A DNA stretch of 31,961 bases from a virus. Below, piece by piece: positions 8,383 through 16,965 of this stretch. Both the position numbers and the translations under genes were made by a program. The notes under the pieces were generated by a model. It was not told where the DNA came from. It saw nothing but the letters and a program-made list of their open reading frames with translations, and ran no database searches. The DNA lies in the IMG/VR virus record IMGVR_UViG_3300050138_000259, positions 1 through 31,961 of that record, one strand, 5' to 3'. Every line of letters begins with the position of its first letter. Positions within the stretch are counted from its first letter, which is position 1.

Positions 8383-8855
8383 CGATGTCGCAGAGCGTGC
8401 TCGCCACGCAGCTCCTCAACCTCGTGCCTTCGGCGTCCGAGCTGTCGGCTGCCGTGGCGTTGGCCAACGCGTACGGCGTCTTCGCGACTGATGCGGTTGC
8501 CGGCGCGGTGCCGATCACGATCGCCGGCGTCGCGCTTGGGAAAGCCGCGATGCTGTCGGCGCTCACCGGCATGAGCATGCCTGGCGCAGGCGCTGCCGTG
8601 CTGACTGCTGCCGTGCAAGCTTTCTGGACCGCGGTCGCGGGCGGGCTGGCGACGTCGTTCGCAGCCGCGGCTGCGATCGTTCCGCCGCCGCATGCTGGCC
8701 TGCAAGCGCTCTTGTCATCGACGTTCATCACGAACACAGCTTCGGACGCCACTCAAGCCGCTGCTACCAACGTCGTCGCCACGAACTTCTTCAATCAAGT
8801 TCTCGTGGGAGGTAGTGTAACTTTCCCTGGTCCTGTCACTTCGCCGATCACCTGA
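8379..8855 (+). CDS. Ala-rich protein of unknown function in the spike region
   Basis: 158 residues from a GTG at 8379 (AAGGAG at 8368-8373, spacing 5); the ATG at 8385 is an alternative. It is unusually rich in Ala, Val and small residues, with long hydrophobic helices (SELSAAVALANAYGVFA, MPGAGAAVLTAAVQAFWTAV, GGLATSFAAAAAIV). It ends in a short beta-like tail, VLVGGSVTFPGPVTSP. I do not recognise the family. It overlaps the spike gene by four bases and precedes the LysM-wedge fusion, so it is likely a baseplate component or a dedicated chaperone. The hydrophobic helices could also suggest membrane interaction during infection, but they carry no charged flanks typical of a holin. Confidence 0.6.
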   Translation: MTMSQSVLATQLLNLVPSASELSAAVALANAYGVFATDAVAGAVPITIAGVALGKAAMLSALTGMSMPGAGAAVLTAAVQAFWTAVAGGLATSFAAAAAIVPPPHAGLQALLSSTFITNTASDATQAAATNVVATNFFNQVLVGGSVTFPGPVTSPIT

Positions 8856-8857
8856 TC

Positions 8858-10984
8858 ATGCCGTTCATCCCAACACAGCCTCCTGACGACTCGACCGGCA
8901 TTCGCTACGCGAAGGCTTACAAGTACGTCTTCTGCATGCTGCGAGCAGACGATGACGTCTCGGCTGTAGATCCGAACGCGACAACATCGGGCACTGGCCT
9001 CGCCGGCGACCTTGCGAATCGGTTCGTGGTGCTCTCCCTGCCGCAGCAGATCTCGCTCCGCGAGCCATACGCGACCGTCGTCACGGTGATGCAAGATGGT
9101 GGAAAGGTGATCGAGAGCAAAGGCCAAGTCCTGAAGATGGGATCCATCTCGGGCACCACCGGATTGTTGCCTCTGCTTCGACAGGCAGCAGAGCCGCTCA
9201 ACCCTCCGTACGGCGCGTTGATCCCGAACAACCCGGACCTCGACGACCAGCTCGGTCGGCTCTCCGGCTACCTGCAGTTCATCAAGCTCCGCTACTTGTT
9301 CCGCATGTACGGTGACGAACGTCGGCAAGGCAACCTCGACGTCGCGATGCACTTCTTCGACTACAAGAACGATGACTTCTGGCTGATCGAGCCGGAGTCG
9401 TTCGACATGCAGCGGTCGAGTCGCCGGCCGATGTCGTACGACTACAACATCGGCTTCAAGTGCATCGAGTACAGCGATCCACAGAACGGTGCAGTCTTCG
9501 TCAGCGACAACTCGTTCAAGGTCCTTCCGAGAGTCCTCGGAGCCAACGGCCCTCGCACGACCCAGAAGCCTCTGCTCGACACCGCGTCGCGCCTGACAGA
9601 CATGGTGAACAGCGCGCTCGCTTTCGTAGATCATTGTGACGCGGTCGTGCAGCAATCGTTTCAGGTGGTGCTCGGCAAGATCAACAGCGTCGTCGGGATC
9701 CTCACGGCAGTGAACGACGTGTTCCTAGGGCAGCTCAACCTGGCGCTCTCGCTCCTCTTCGACGCCAGCTCGGAACTAGACTTTCTGTGGGCCACGGCAG
9801 ATCGATTAGCGCCCGACAACATCAACCAAGAGATCAACGAGTGGTGCCTCGAAGTTCGCCCGCTCGTCGATCACCTCGGGTCGGCTCTCGCTACGACAAT
9901 CGGGTCCCTGCCGCAGCAGGACGTGGTCGACACGAACCAACGCTTCTCGCAGGGCAGAGGGAAGCAAGGATCGACGACCGACCTCATGCAGCCGACAGCT
10001 CGGAGCACAGGATCGCCGGACGCGAGCCCGTTCATCGGCACGTCTGGGTTGGGCCTCATCACCGACGTCGACAGCTTGGCCGGCAACAACCAGTACACCA
10101 CGGTCATCATCAACAACGGAGAAGACATCTACGCGATCGCTCGGCGGACTCTAGGATCGATCCAACGGTTCGTTGACCTGGTGCTCATCAACCGATTGGA
10201 GTTCCCGTTCATCGTGGCGAGCACGTCGCAGAAGCGGGCGAACACGCTCGCGTGGGGTGAGAGCATCCTCATCCCGTCGACGACTTCGACGACGACAGGG
10301 ACGACGATCGCAGGAGCGGTCGACACGTCGGTGGTCCCAACCGCAGGCGGCACGGTCTCGACGGCCTCATTGCCGAGTCAGCTGATCGACATCACCGCTG
10401 CATGGCTGCCCAACCAATGGACGGGCTACTCGGTCACGGCGACGATCGGTGGTTCGACGCAGACGCTCATCGCCAACGGCAACACGGCGACCCAGCTAAC
10501 GCTCAACGGCAATTGGACGATCACGATCACGCCGAGCGTGACGACGTACATCATCACGTACAACACGTTCCAACCGCGTCGTCCGATGACGCCTGCCGCA
10601 CGCGCCTACGGCACGGACTTCCTCGTGGTCTTCGATAGCAATGGTCGCGGCGACTTCGCGATCGGCGCGCAGGGAGACTTCGCCGCGGCGACCGGGTTCG
10701 ACAATTTCATCCAAGCGATCACGCTCCGCGCGCGCTGCCCGATCGGCTCTCACCCGTTCCACAAGTCATACGGGTTGCCTGCTCCGGTCGGTCGTCCCGT
10801 GACTGGCAGCGTGTTCGTGTTGAACTCGTTCTTCACTCGACGATCGCTGCTCGCCGATCCTCGCGTCGGCAAGGTGCGAAACATCCAGTATGCCGACGTC
10901 GGTGACACGACGACCTTGACCGCGGAGATACAACCCATCGACTCTCGCATCTCTCGACCGATCTCGGTCCAGGTTGGAACATGA
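8858..10984 (+). CDS. Baseplate protein: LysM domain fused to gp25-like wedge domain
   Basis: 708 residues. The ATG at 8858 lies two bases after the previous stop and has no clear ribosome binding site, so coupling is likely. The order is: a beta-rich N-terminal domain (QQISLREPYATVVTVMQDGG near residues 66-85), a helical middle, a LysM-like domain at about 412-472 (VIINNGEDIYAIARRTLGS, then NTLAWGESILIP), and a beta-sandwich linker at about 495-570. The C-terminal domain at about 583-700 looks like the gp25/DUF2634 wedge family (DFAAATGFDNFIQAITLRA, RRSLLADPRVGKVRNIQY). In T4-like baseplates gp53 carries LysM and gp25 is separate; here both lie in one chain. The domain calls are from pattern recognition. 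Confidence 0.72.
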   Translation: MPFIPTQPPDDSTGIRYAKAYKYVFCMLRADDDVSAVDPNATTSGTGLAGDLANRFVVLSLPQQISLREPYATVVTVMQDGGKVIESKGQVLKMGSISGTTGLLPLLRQAAEPLNPPYGALIPNNPDLDDQLGRLSGYLQFIKLRYLFRMYGDERRQGNLDVAMHFFDYKNDDFWLIEPESFDMQRSSRRPMSYDYNIGFKCIEYSDPQNGAVFVSDNSFKVLPRVLGANGPRTTQKPLLDTASRLTDMVNSALAFVDHCDAVVQQSFQVVLGKINSVVGILTAVNDVFLGQLNLALSLLFDASSELDFLWATADRLAPDNINQEINEWCLEVRPLVDHLGSALATTIGSLPQQDVVDTNQRFSQGRGKQGSTTDLMQPTARSTGSPDASPFIGTSGLGLITDVDSLAGNNQYTTVIINNGEDIYAIARRTLGSIQRFVDLVLINRLEFPFIVASTSQKRANTLAWGESILIPSTTSTTTGTTIAGAVDTSVVPTAGGTVSTASLPSQLIDITAAWLPNQWTGYSVTATIGGSTQTLIANGNTATQLTLNGNWTITITPSVTTYIITYNTFQPRRPMTPAARAYGTDFLVVFDSNGRGDFAIGAQGDFAAATGFDNFIQAITLRARCPIGSHPFHKSYGLPAPVGRPVTGSVFVLNSFFTRRSLLADPRVGKVRNIQYADVGDTTTLTAEIQPIDSRISRPISVQVGT

Positions 10985-13083
10985 CGACCGCTCTACGTTT
11001 TTTAACTTTTCCCGAGATCATCGCGAACATGTTCGCGCACGCACGTGCGCCGACGAGCCTCGGTCCTGACGTCGACCTCTTGCCAGGCTCCGGGATTCGC
11101 ACGACCTTGGAGTGCTCTGCGCTCTCCGACGCCGCGCAGTACGTGCAGATGAGTCGGTTGCTCAACCTGTTCTCGCTCGACAAGTGTCGTGGAGACGACC
11201 TCGACCAACGCGCCGTCGAGATCGGTTCGGACATCCTCACGTCGTTGCGTCGCCTTCCGGCGAACACGAGCGTCACCGACATCGTCGTTGGCAACGGTAC
11301 GTTCCTTCAGACCACGACCATCTTCGCGGACGTCAACTACGGCGTGACTTCGTTCAACGTCACCAACGGCAGTCTGTTCCCGACCTCTGGTGCGATCACG
11401 ATCTCGGCAGGCACGGCTAACGAAGAAGACCTGATCTACACGCGCATCGGCAACATCTTCACGGTCGTCCTCTCTAGTGGGTCGAACGTGCTGCAACGGA
11501 GTCACGCCGCTAACGAACCTGTGGTGAGCGTCTCGATCCGGACGACGATCGCGTCGTTGGTCAACGTCGGCACCTCCGTCGTCACCTTGCTCGCTGGGAC
11601 CGGAGCGGCGTGGCTTGCAGCTGGCACAGTCATCTTCGATCGTGGACTCACGACGCAGGAGAAGATCGCGTTCACGAGAGTCGGCGACGTGTTGGCGCTC
11701 GGCACTCCAGCTACGTTCGTGCACTCGATCGGCTCGGTCGTCATCCAGGGCACGACCGGCACTGACTTCGCGATCGCGACGGGCTCACAGCCGTACGTTC
11801 CTCCGACGCTATCCTCAGCGCAGGTCAACTTCAGCGTCACGCAGGCGGGCACGCTGTTCGACGGCGACTTCGTGTCAGGGCTCATCCCAGTGCAGTCTCT
11901 GCTCGTCGGAGCAGCTACGCGCGTCGGCTCCAACCAGATCACGAAGTGGACGACACCACCGTTCGCGAACGCCACCGTCACGAACCCTGCGTCGGCCACG
12001 CGCGGCACGGATCGCGAGAGCGACGATGACTTCAGACAGCGCCTCAAGGACTTCCTGCAGAGCTTGTCGCGAGGCACGCCGCTCGCGATCACGACGTTCG
12101 TCAAGGGACTCACCGATCCGAACACCGGAGCGTCCGTCGCCTTCGTGCAGATCGTCGAGCCGGTGCTCCCTGGCCGAAGCATCCTCTTCATCACTGATGG
12201 CACGAGCGCGTTCTCCTTGATGCAGCAGCCGTTCCTCGGTCGCGACGTGATCATCGCCGATGCTTCCGTCGGTGACAAACGCGGCAAGCTCGGCACGTTC
12301 GGACCTCCGTACAACTACTCGACGACCGCGCCGCTCGCGCCACGGCTGTTCTCCAGCGCAGTCACCATCCGCGGCGTGTCGACGTCGACCGGGACCAACT
12401 TCCTTGAAGACACCACACAGTCCATGGTGGTGAATGCGTTCGCCGGGATGTGGTTGAAGACCATCGACAACCAGTTCCGACAGATCTCATCTAACACGTC
12501 GGTGCGTTTCATCTTCACCACCGGCGACATCCCGAGCGCGGGCGTCTATTCGGTCTACAACTTCGCCGCTCCGCTCATTCCTGGCACCGACTTCCAGTTC
12601 AACCAGTCCACGGGCGACCTGGAGCTGACGAACGCGCTCGCCTTGCACGACGGGCTCGTAGCCGCGTCGGATGGCGCTTCTCCGTCGCTCGGTGCCTACC
12701 TGTACTCCAGCGGGCTCTCCGCGTTCGTCCAACGGTCGGTCAACGGCGACCCGGCTGACTTCAACGATTTTCCGGGATACCGCGCTGCTGGGTCGCAGGT
12801 GCTCGTCGCTGTCCCGACGACACAAGCACAAGCGTTCGTGATCTTGGTCGTGCCTGCACGTGGCTTCACGGTCACGCAGGTCACGTCCTCTGTGCAGGTC
12901 GCCGTCGAGACCTACGTGAATGCTCTCGGCATCGGTGACGACATCGTCATCGCCGAGGTGATCACCACCGTCATGGCGCTGCCTGGCATCTCGGACACGC
13001 AGGTCCTCACACCTCCGGCCAACGTCTCTATCCCGAGCGGCACGCTCGTTCGTATCACCGCGTCTAACATCAGCGTCGTATAG
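10981..13083 (+). CDS. Baseplate wedge protein, gpJ/gp6-like
   Basis: 700 residues, ATGA overlap with the preceding gene. Baseplate J proteins form the wedge lattice that connects the hub to the fibres. The N-terminus (DVDLLPGSGIRTTLECSALS) matches the family's start, where the chain lies beside gp25. Residues about 330-375 hold the most diagnostic block, ASATRGTDRESDDDFRQRL followed by SRGTPLAITTFVKGL. The C-terminus (VQVAVETYVNALGIGDDIVI, ALPGISDTQVLTPPANVSI) fits the J-protein end domain. A beta-rich insertion at about 90-300 and another at about 450-600 make it longer than P2 gpJ. It follows the gp25-like gene as in P2 and T4-type clusters. Confidence 0.85.
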   Translation: MTTALRFLTFPEIIANMFAHARAPTSLGPDVDLLPGSGIRTTLECSALSDAAQYVQMSRLLNLFSLDKCRGDDLDQRAVEIGSDILTSLRRLPANTSVTDIVVGNGTFLQTTTIFADVNYGVTSFNVTNGSLFPTSGAITISAGTANEEDLIYTRIGNIFTVVLSSGSNVLQRSHAANEPVVSVSIRTTIASLVNVGTSVVTLLAGTGAAWLAAGTVIFDRGLTTQEKIAFTRVGDVLALGTPATFVHSIGSVVIQGTTGTDFAIATGSQPYVPPTLSSAQVNFSVTQAGTLFDGDFVSGLIPVQSLLVGAATRVGSNQITKWTTPPFANATVTNPASATRGTDRESDDDFRQRLKDFLQSLSRGTPLAITTFVKGLTDPNTGASVAFVQIVEPVLPGRSILFITDGTSAFSLMQQPFLGRDVIIADASVGDKRGKLGTFGPPYNYSTTAPLAPRLFSSAVTIRGVSTSTGTNFLEDTTQSMVVNAFAGMWLKTIDNQFRQISSNTSVRFIFTTGDIPSAGVYSVYNFAAPLIPGTDFQFNQSTGDLELTNALALHDGLVAASDGASPSLGAYLYSSGLSAFVQRSVNGDPADFNDFPGYRAAGSQVLVAVPTTQAQAFVILVVPARGFTVTQVTSSVQVAVETYVNALGIGDDIVIAEVITTVMALPGISDTQVLTPPANVSIPSGTLVRITASNISVV

Positions 13084-13091
13084 GAGATCAG

Positions 13092-14072
13092 ATGAGCCTT
13101 CCCACACTGCAGAAGACCTGGTTGTTCTCGTTGAACAACCGCATCGCATACGTCTCGCTCATCGACGGGCTCTCAAGTCTTGTCTTTGGCGTGAAGGCCT
13201 ACCTCAAGACCCAGGGCTATGTCGTCAAGGGATCATGTGATGGCACGACTGGCGCGATGGATGCCGTCGATCGCATCGCATCCAAGACCAATTTCCAAAC
13301 GCGTAACGCTTCTGCGGGCGCTGCGCAGTCGTGGATCGTGCTCACTGACGCCAGCGGTGTCGACACCCTGATCACGTATAAAGGAGCCACCGATGACGCG
13401 GCTACGGTTGCGTTCTCACCTGGTGGGCACTACGTGGCTGCTGGTACTTCGAATCAGAAGCCAACTGCGACCGACGAGCTGATCAGCACGAGCGCGTTCA
13501 CGCTGATCGGAGCGACCACGTCAGGCGATCGCGTGTGGTCATGCATGGTCGACTCGACGCACAAGATGTTCCGCGTGCTCGTGGCATCTGGCGGTTCTTT
13601 CGTCGGCTCAGTTTGGGGAGTTGAGATCGTCCAGTCGCGCACGGTCAGCGTGACGTTTTCGCCTCCGGTCTGGGGCTTCCAATTCGATCCTTCCACCGCG
13701 GTCAACTGGAATGCGCTTTTCGCGACGCTGTACTCAGCCAACACCTGTGGCGGTCTCGCGCTCGCGAATGGCCATAACATTCAGGCGCTAGGCGGAATGG
13801 AGATGTTCGGTCAAGGCGCCGTCATCTCGAACACGACTTGGGGAAACATCAAGACTGAGCTGCAGGGTGCATCTGGTTACCCGATCTTTCCGTGGGCAAT
13901 CGGCAGCATCACTACTGGGGCGCAAGGTCCGATCGGAAACTTGTTCGACTGGTGGCTCGGCCGCACGTCCGGCGCGAACGATGGCGATGTCTACGGCTCA
14001 AACCAGTTCGTCACGACGAAAGGTGGAATGCTTTGGCCGTGGGATGGAGTCACTAACCCGGTGATGGCCTAA
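13092..14072 (+). CDS. Putative baseplate or tail appendage protein
   Basis: 326 residues, with GGAG five bases before the ATG. It begins MSLPTLQKTWLFSLNNRIAY, an opening I associate with a recurrent unassigned virion protein of tailed phages. The rest is a beta-rich globular protein with many Trp, Gly and Thr residues (TYKGATDDAATVAFSPGGHY, VWGVEIVQSRTVSVTFSPPV). No enzymatic motif is visible. It sits directly after the gpJ-like wedge and is followed by genes that abut or overlap its stop, so it is likely a peripheral baseplate component. It could also bind the receptor. The evidence for function is positional only. Confidence 0.65.
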   Translation: MSLPTLQKTWLFSLNNRIAYVSLIDGLSSLVFGVKAYLKTQGYVVKGSCDGTTGAMDAVDRIASKTNFQTRNASAGAAQSWIVLTDASGVDTLITYKGATDDAATVAFSPGGHYVAAGTSNQKPTATDELISTSAFTLIGATTSGDRVWSCMVDSTHKMFRVLVASGGSFVGSVWGVEIVQSRTVSVTFSPPVWGFQFDPSTAVNWNALFATLYSANTCGGLALANGHNIQALGGMEMFGQGAVISNTTWGNIKTELQGASGYPIFPWAIGSITTGAQGPIGNLFDWWLGRTSGANDGDVYGSNQFVTTKGGMLWPWDGVTNPVMA

Positions 14073-14516
14073 ATGGCGACGCAGCTCGACGGACCGCTCA
14101 TGAACACGCCAGGCGTCGGCGTGTTCTTCTCGAACCCGTGGGGCGGCGGCGTCCTCCAGAACCTCGCGCACTTCGCACCCTCGGTGAACCCGCCGGTGAT
14201 CACGATCGCGACGTCGTTGCCGCCGGCGACGGCCAACACACCGGTCGTCGTCACGATCACACCGACCAGTGGTGTTCCTCTACGCAAGGCGTGGATCGAC
14301 GCTCACTTCCCAGGGATCATCGGAGACGAGGCCATCCACACGGGCAATCGGTTCGGTGCCTATTACACGAATGGCGTGAACACGCGGGTCACGACCGTAG
14401 GCGGTGGGTTCACGTTCACGATCCTGCGCGACGGTGGTTGGCCTGTCGGATCGTTCCCACTCGTGACCTCATTCGATGTTTCTGCTACCGACACGATCGG
14501 TAACAGCACACCCTAA
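14073..14516 (+). CDS. Small beta-rich virion protein, unknown function
   Basis: 147 residues. The ATG follows the previous TAA with no gap, so it is probably translated by reinitiation. After a Gly/Pro-rich start (GVGVFFSNPWGGGV), residues 35-145 have alternating strands with Pro-Val turns (SVNPPVITIATSLPPATANT, VVVTITPTSG) that resemble an immunoglobulin or fibronectin-type beta sandwich. I do not recognise a specific family. The stop overlaps the next gene's ATG (TAATG). Placement between baseplate genes suggests an appendage or adaptor subunit. Confidence 0.6.
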   Translation: MATQLDGPLMNTPGVGVFFSNPWGGGVLQNLAHFAPSVNPPVITIATSLPPATANTPVVVTITPTSGVPLRKAWIDAHFPGIIGDEAIHTGNRFGAYYTNGVNTRVTTVGGGFTFTILRDGGWPVGSFPLVTSFDVSATDTIGNSTP

Positions 14517-15898
14517 TGTCGATCGTCACTCGCGACGCAACATCGGGATGGTGGGTTCCTGCAAGTGGTGCCGAGTGGACATCACTGCTCTCTGGTACTT
14601 CGCTCGCGATTCCTAACTTCGCGCTTCACGGATGTGGCGATGCGAGCGATCCGATCACCGATGCAATAGGTACCGATCCGCTAGGCGCAACAGGTGGGTT
14701 CCCTTCGTATCATCAGGCGGTAGCGGGCTGGTCACGTCTCGGATTTTCATTCCCTGATAATCAACCGTTTGTCGAAATAGGAAGCCACGCAGCGATCAAT
14801 CAGTCCACGTTGCAGCTCGTTTATGTAGCGCTAAATAACGTAGCCCCGTCATCTGGACGGACCGTTGTCTATGCACAAGGAGAGCTGCGTTTGCTGGCGA
14901 CCGGAGCGCTCCAATGGGTTGGGACTCCAGGTGGATCAACGTACGCAGCGGGATTTCACCCCATCCTGATTCGCGTCAATCAGACTGCGCTGACCAGCAA
15001 ATGCTTTACGGAGTTGGAAACGATCGTAGGTACGTACGCAGCGGTTTCAAATGCGATCCCGTTTTTTGGGGGTGCCGTCACTGGCAGCGCAGCCGCAACG
15101 TACCTCTATGGGGCGACGTGGAATGGTGCAGCGGCTGAATACTCCGATGCGAATATCGCGACACTCCAGGACCGACTAAAAAACGGCCCTGCGGTCACAT
15201 CGATCGCGGTCACGCCGACGAGCTTCTCGATCGCACCACTCGCCACGCAACAGATGACCGCGACGGCCACGCGTGCCGACGGGTCGACGTACGACTGCAC
15301 CGCGACCGCCACGTGGCTCAGCTCGGATCCCACGAAGGCGACGGTCAGCGCGACCGGGCTCGTTACCGGCGTCGCTGCGGGCACGGCGAACATCACCGCG
15401 TCGTTCACGAGCTTCAACGCGTCGATTGCAACGAGCCCTGCGCAAGTCGTGACGGTGGCCAGCGGTGCTGTGGTTCTCACATCGATCGCAGTCACGCCAG
15501 GTGGCTCGACCATCACCTTGCCTGGCACGCAACAGATGGTTGCAACCGGCACGTTCAGCGACACGCACACATCCGATCTCACTTCGACTGCGACGTGGGT
15601 GAGTTCTATTCCTGGCGTCGCGACGGTGAGCGCCACTGGTCTCGTGACCGGCATTTCTGCAGGGGTCACGAACATCACCGCGTCGCTCGGGTTGATCGTG
15701 TCGCCGCCACAGGCGCTCGACGTGATCAGCGCGACGAACGACAGCTACGGGGCGAAGGTGATGCGCCACATGCTACCTCCTCCGTACAAGCAAGACTTCA
15801 ACTCGCAGATCGGCAAGATCCTGACGGTAATCGGCCAGAGCGACAACATCATCGGAGGCCTCTTCGGTGCGGACGACTTCCTGCCTGATGAGGGATAG
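14516..15898 (+). CDS. Tail appendage protein with two bacterial Ig-like (BIg2) domains
   Basis: 460 residues, TAATG overlap with the preceding gene. Residues 1-215 resemble a concanavalin-like beta sandwich (WVGTPGGSTYAAGFHPILIR). Two Ig-like domains follow at about 227-316 and 321-401. Each opens with TSIAVTP and carries the BIg2 signature of ATWLSSDPTKATVSATGLVT or ATWVSSIPGVATVSATGLVT plus a G-[VI]-[AS]-A-G-x-[TA]-N-I-T-A-S end strand. Such domains decorate phage tails and bind carbohydrates weakly. The last 60 residues change style to a helical segment with MRHMLPPPYKQDFN and IGKILTVIGQSDNIIGGLFG, reminiscent of the start of tail wedge proteins of the gpI type. Use of less biased codons in the first half is noticeable. 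Confidence 0.7.
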   Translation: MSIVTRDATSGWWVPASGAEWTSLLSGTSLAIPNFALHGCGDASDPITDAIGTDPLGATGGFPSYHQAVAGWSRLGFSFPDNQPFVEIGSHAAINQSTLQLVYVALNNVAPSSGRTVVYAQGELRLLATGALQWVGTPGGSTYAAGFHPILIRVNQTALTSKCFTELETIVGTYAAVSNAIPFFGGAVTGSAAATYLYGATWNGAAAEYSDANIATLQDRLKNGPAVTSIAVTPTSFSIAPLATQQMTATATRADGSTYDCTATATWLSSDPTKATVSATGLVTGVAAGTANITASFTSFNASIATSPAQVVTVASGAVVLTSIAVTPGGSTITLPGTQQMVATGTFSDTHTSDLTSTATWVSSIPGVATVSATGLVTGISAGVTNITASLGLIVSPPQALDVISATNDSYGAKVMRHMLPPPYKQDFNSQIGKILTVIGQSDNIIGGLFGADDFLPDEG

Positions 15899-15907
15899 GG
15901 TCTAGAC

Positions 15908-16927
15908 ATGGGATCTTCCGACGCCACTTCCAGTCAGATCGACCTGCTCCGTCAGGCGCTGTTGGTGAACTACGCCGTCAGCACGCAGCTCGACGCGGTC
16001 GGCAACAACCACGGCGTGCCTCGACCGGAGGACACGCAGGACGACGAGCTGTATCGCGGCATCATCAAGGCGCTCGCGTGGCTGCCCAAGCAGGTCCTCC
16101 TATCGTACTACGCGTTGCTCACCGCGGTGTTCGGCACACAGGAGGCAGTGAATGCTGCCATCGGCAGATCGTGGAAGGTCTACGAGGTCAACGCTAACGA
16201 GGTGATCATCGAGATCCCGATCGCGCTCCTCTCAAGTCCTGAGATCTCGGCCTACCTGCACGGAGCGAGCGGCTTCGCGCGAGTACCCGCAGGGCCGTCG
16301 AACACGTTCACGACCGACTTCGACCTCAGCTTGTCGAGCGCGGTCACGATCGTCGGACTCAACATCTACGTGGAGACGGCGCTCGGCATCTGGACGACCT
16401 ACACGGTGACGAGCTACGCGTTCGCCGCAGGCGTCGCCACCGTCCAGGTGAGCGCAGCTACGCTGCCGACCGGTGGTGGGCGCTTCTACCTCGAAGTACC
16501 TGGCGACCTCATCGACAGCTATCGAGGCAAGTACCTCGCCACCGGCGGTTTCAACTCGACGTACTCGACGGCGGCTGGTCCCGCTACGAACACGCTCAGC
16601 GTGGTTGGAGATGCAACGAAGGACGTCCCGTTAAATGTCCAGGTAGTCATCAGCATCAACAACGTCTTCCAGACGCGTGTCGTGTCATCCCTCTTCTTCA
16701 ACAACTTCACGAACGTCACCACGGTGGTGATCAGCACCACTGACGTTCCCGGTGGTCAAGTCGGTCAACCATTCTTGCTTTCACAGGAGGTGGCGGATAC
16801 TGCCGTAACGCCCTCTCACAGCGACCGGATCTACCTCACGGGCACCGGGCTCTACCAGGTGGTGCAGTTCTATCTAGACCTGCTCGTGCGCACGGCTGGT
16901 ATCGTAGTCAGGTTGGAGATCATATGA
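15908..16927 (+). CDS. Putative baseplate wedge/fibre-attachment protein
   Basis: 339 residues. The ATG is 9 bases after the previous stop, with AGGG upstream. The N-terminal helical part (QLDAVGNNHGVPRPEDTQDD, ELYRGIIKALAWLPK) has the pattern 'LD-x-x-G-x-x-x-G-V-P-R ... DD-x-x-[YF]-R' common to gpJ/gpI-type wedge proteins. The remainder is beta-rich (TIVGLNIYVETALGIWTTY, RGKYLATGGFN), like a fibre-binding domain, and the end is a helix (YQVVQFYLDLLVRTAGIVVR). It sits between the Ig-domain protein and the fibre gene and probably links fibres to the baseplate. It might work together with the C-terminal segment of the preceding protein. Confidence 0.6.
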   Translation: MGSSDATSSQIDLLRQALLVNYAVSTQLDAVGNNHGVPRPEDTQDDELYRGIIKALAWLPKQVLLSYYALLTAVFGTQEAVNAAIGRSWKVYEVNANEVIIEIPIALLSSPEISAYLHGASGFARVPAGPSNTFTTDFDLSLSSAVTIVGLNIYVETALGIWTTYTVTSYAFAAGVATVQVSAATLPTGGGRFYLEVPGDLIDSYRGKYLATGGFNSTYSTAAGPATNTLSVVGDATKDVPLNVQVVISINNVFQTRVVSSLFFNNFTNVTTVVISTTDVPGGQVGQPFLLSQEVADTAVTPSHSDRIYLTGTGLYQVVQFYLDLLVRTAGIVVRLEII

Positions 16928-16965
16928 GCGCTGGCTATATCAGTCGAACCTGGAGGCGCATCTAA
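16924..16965 (+). other. 13-codon mini-ORF between the wedge and fibre genes
   Basis: ATG at 16924 overlaps the previous stop (ATGA), and TAA at 16963-16965 overlaps the fibre ATG (TAATG). It encodes MSAGYISRTWRRI and contains the GGAGG (16952-16956) that serves the fibre gene. Its first codons resemble the fibre gene's own start (MSAGYI against MSAGDI). It may be a coupling leader or a remnant of a duplicated start. Confidence 0.45.
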
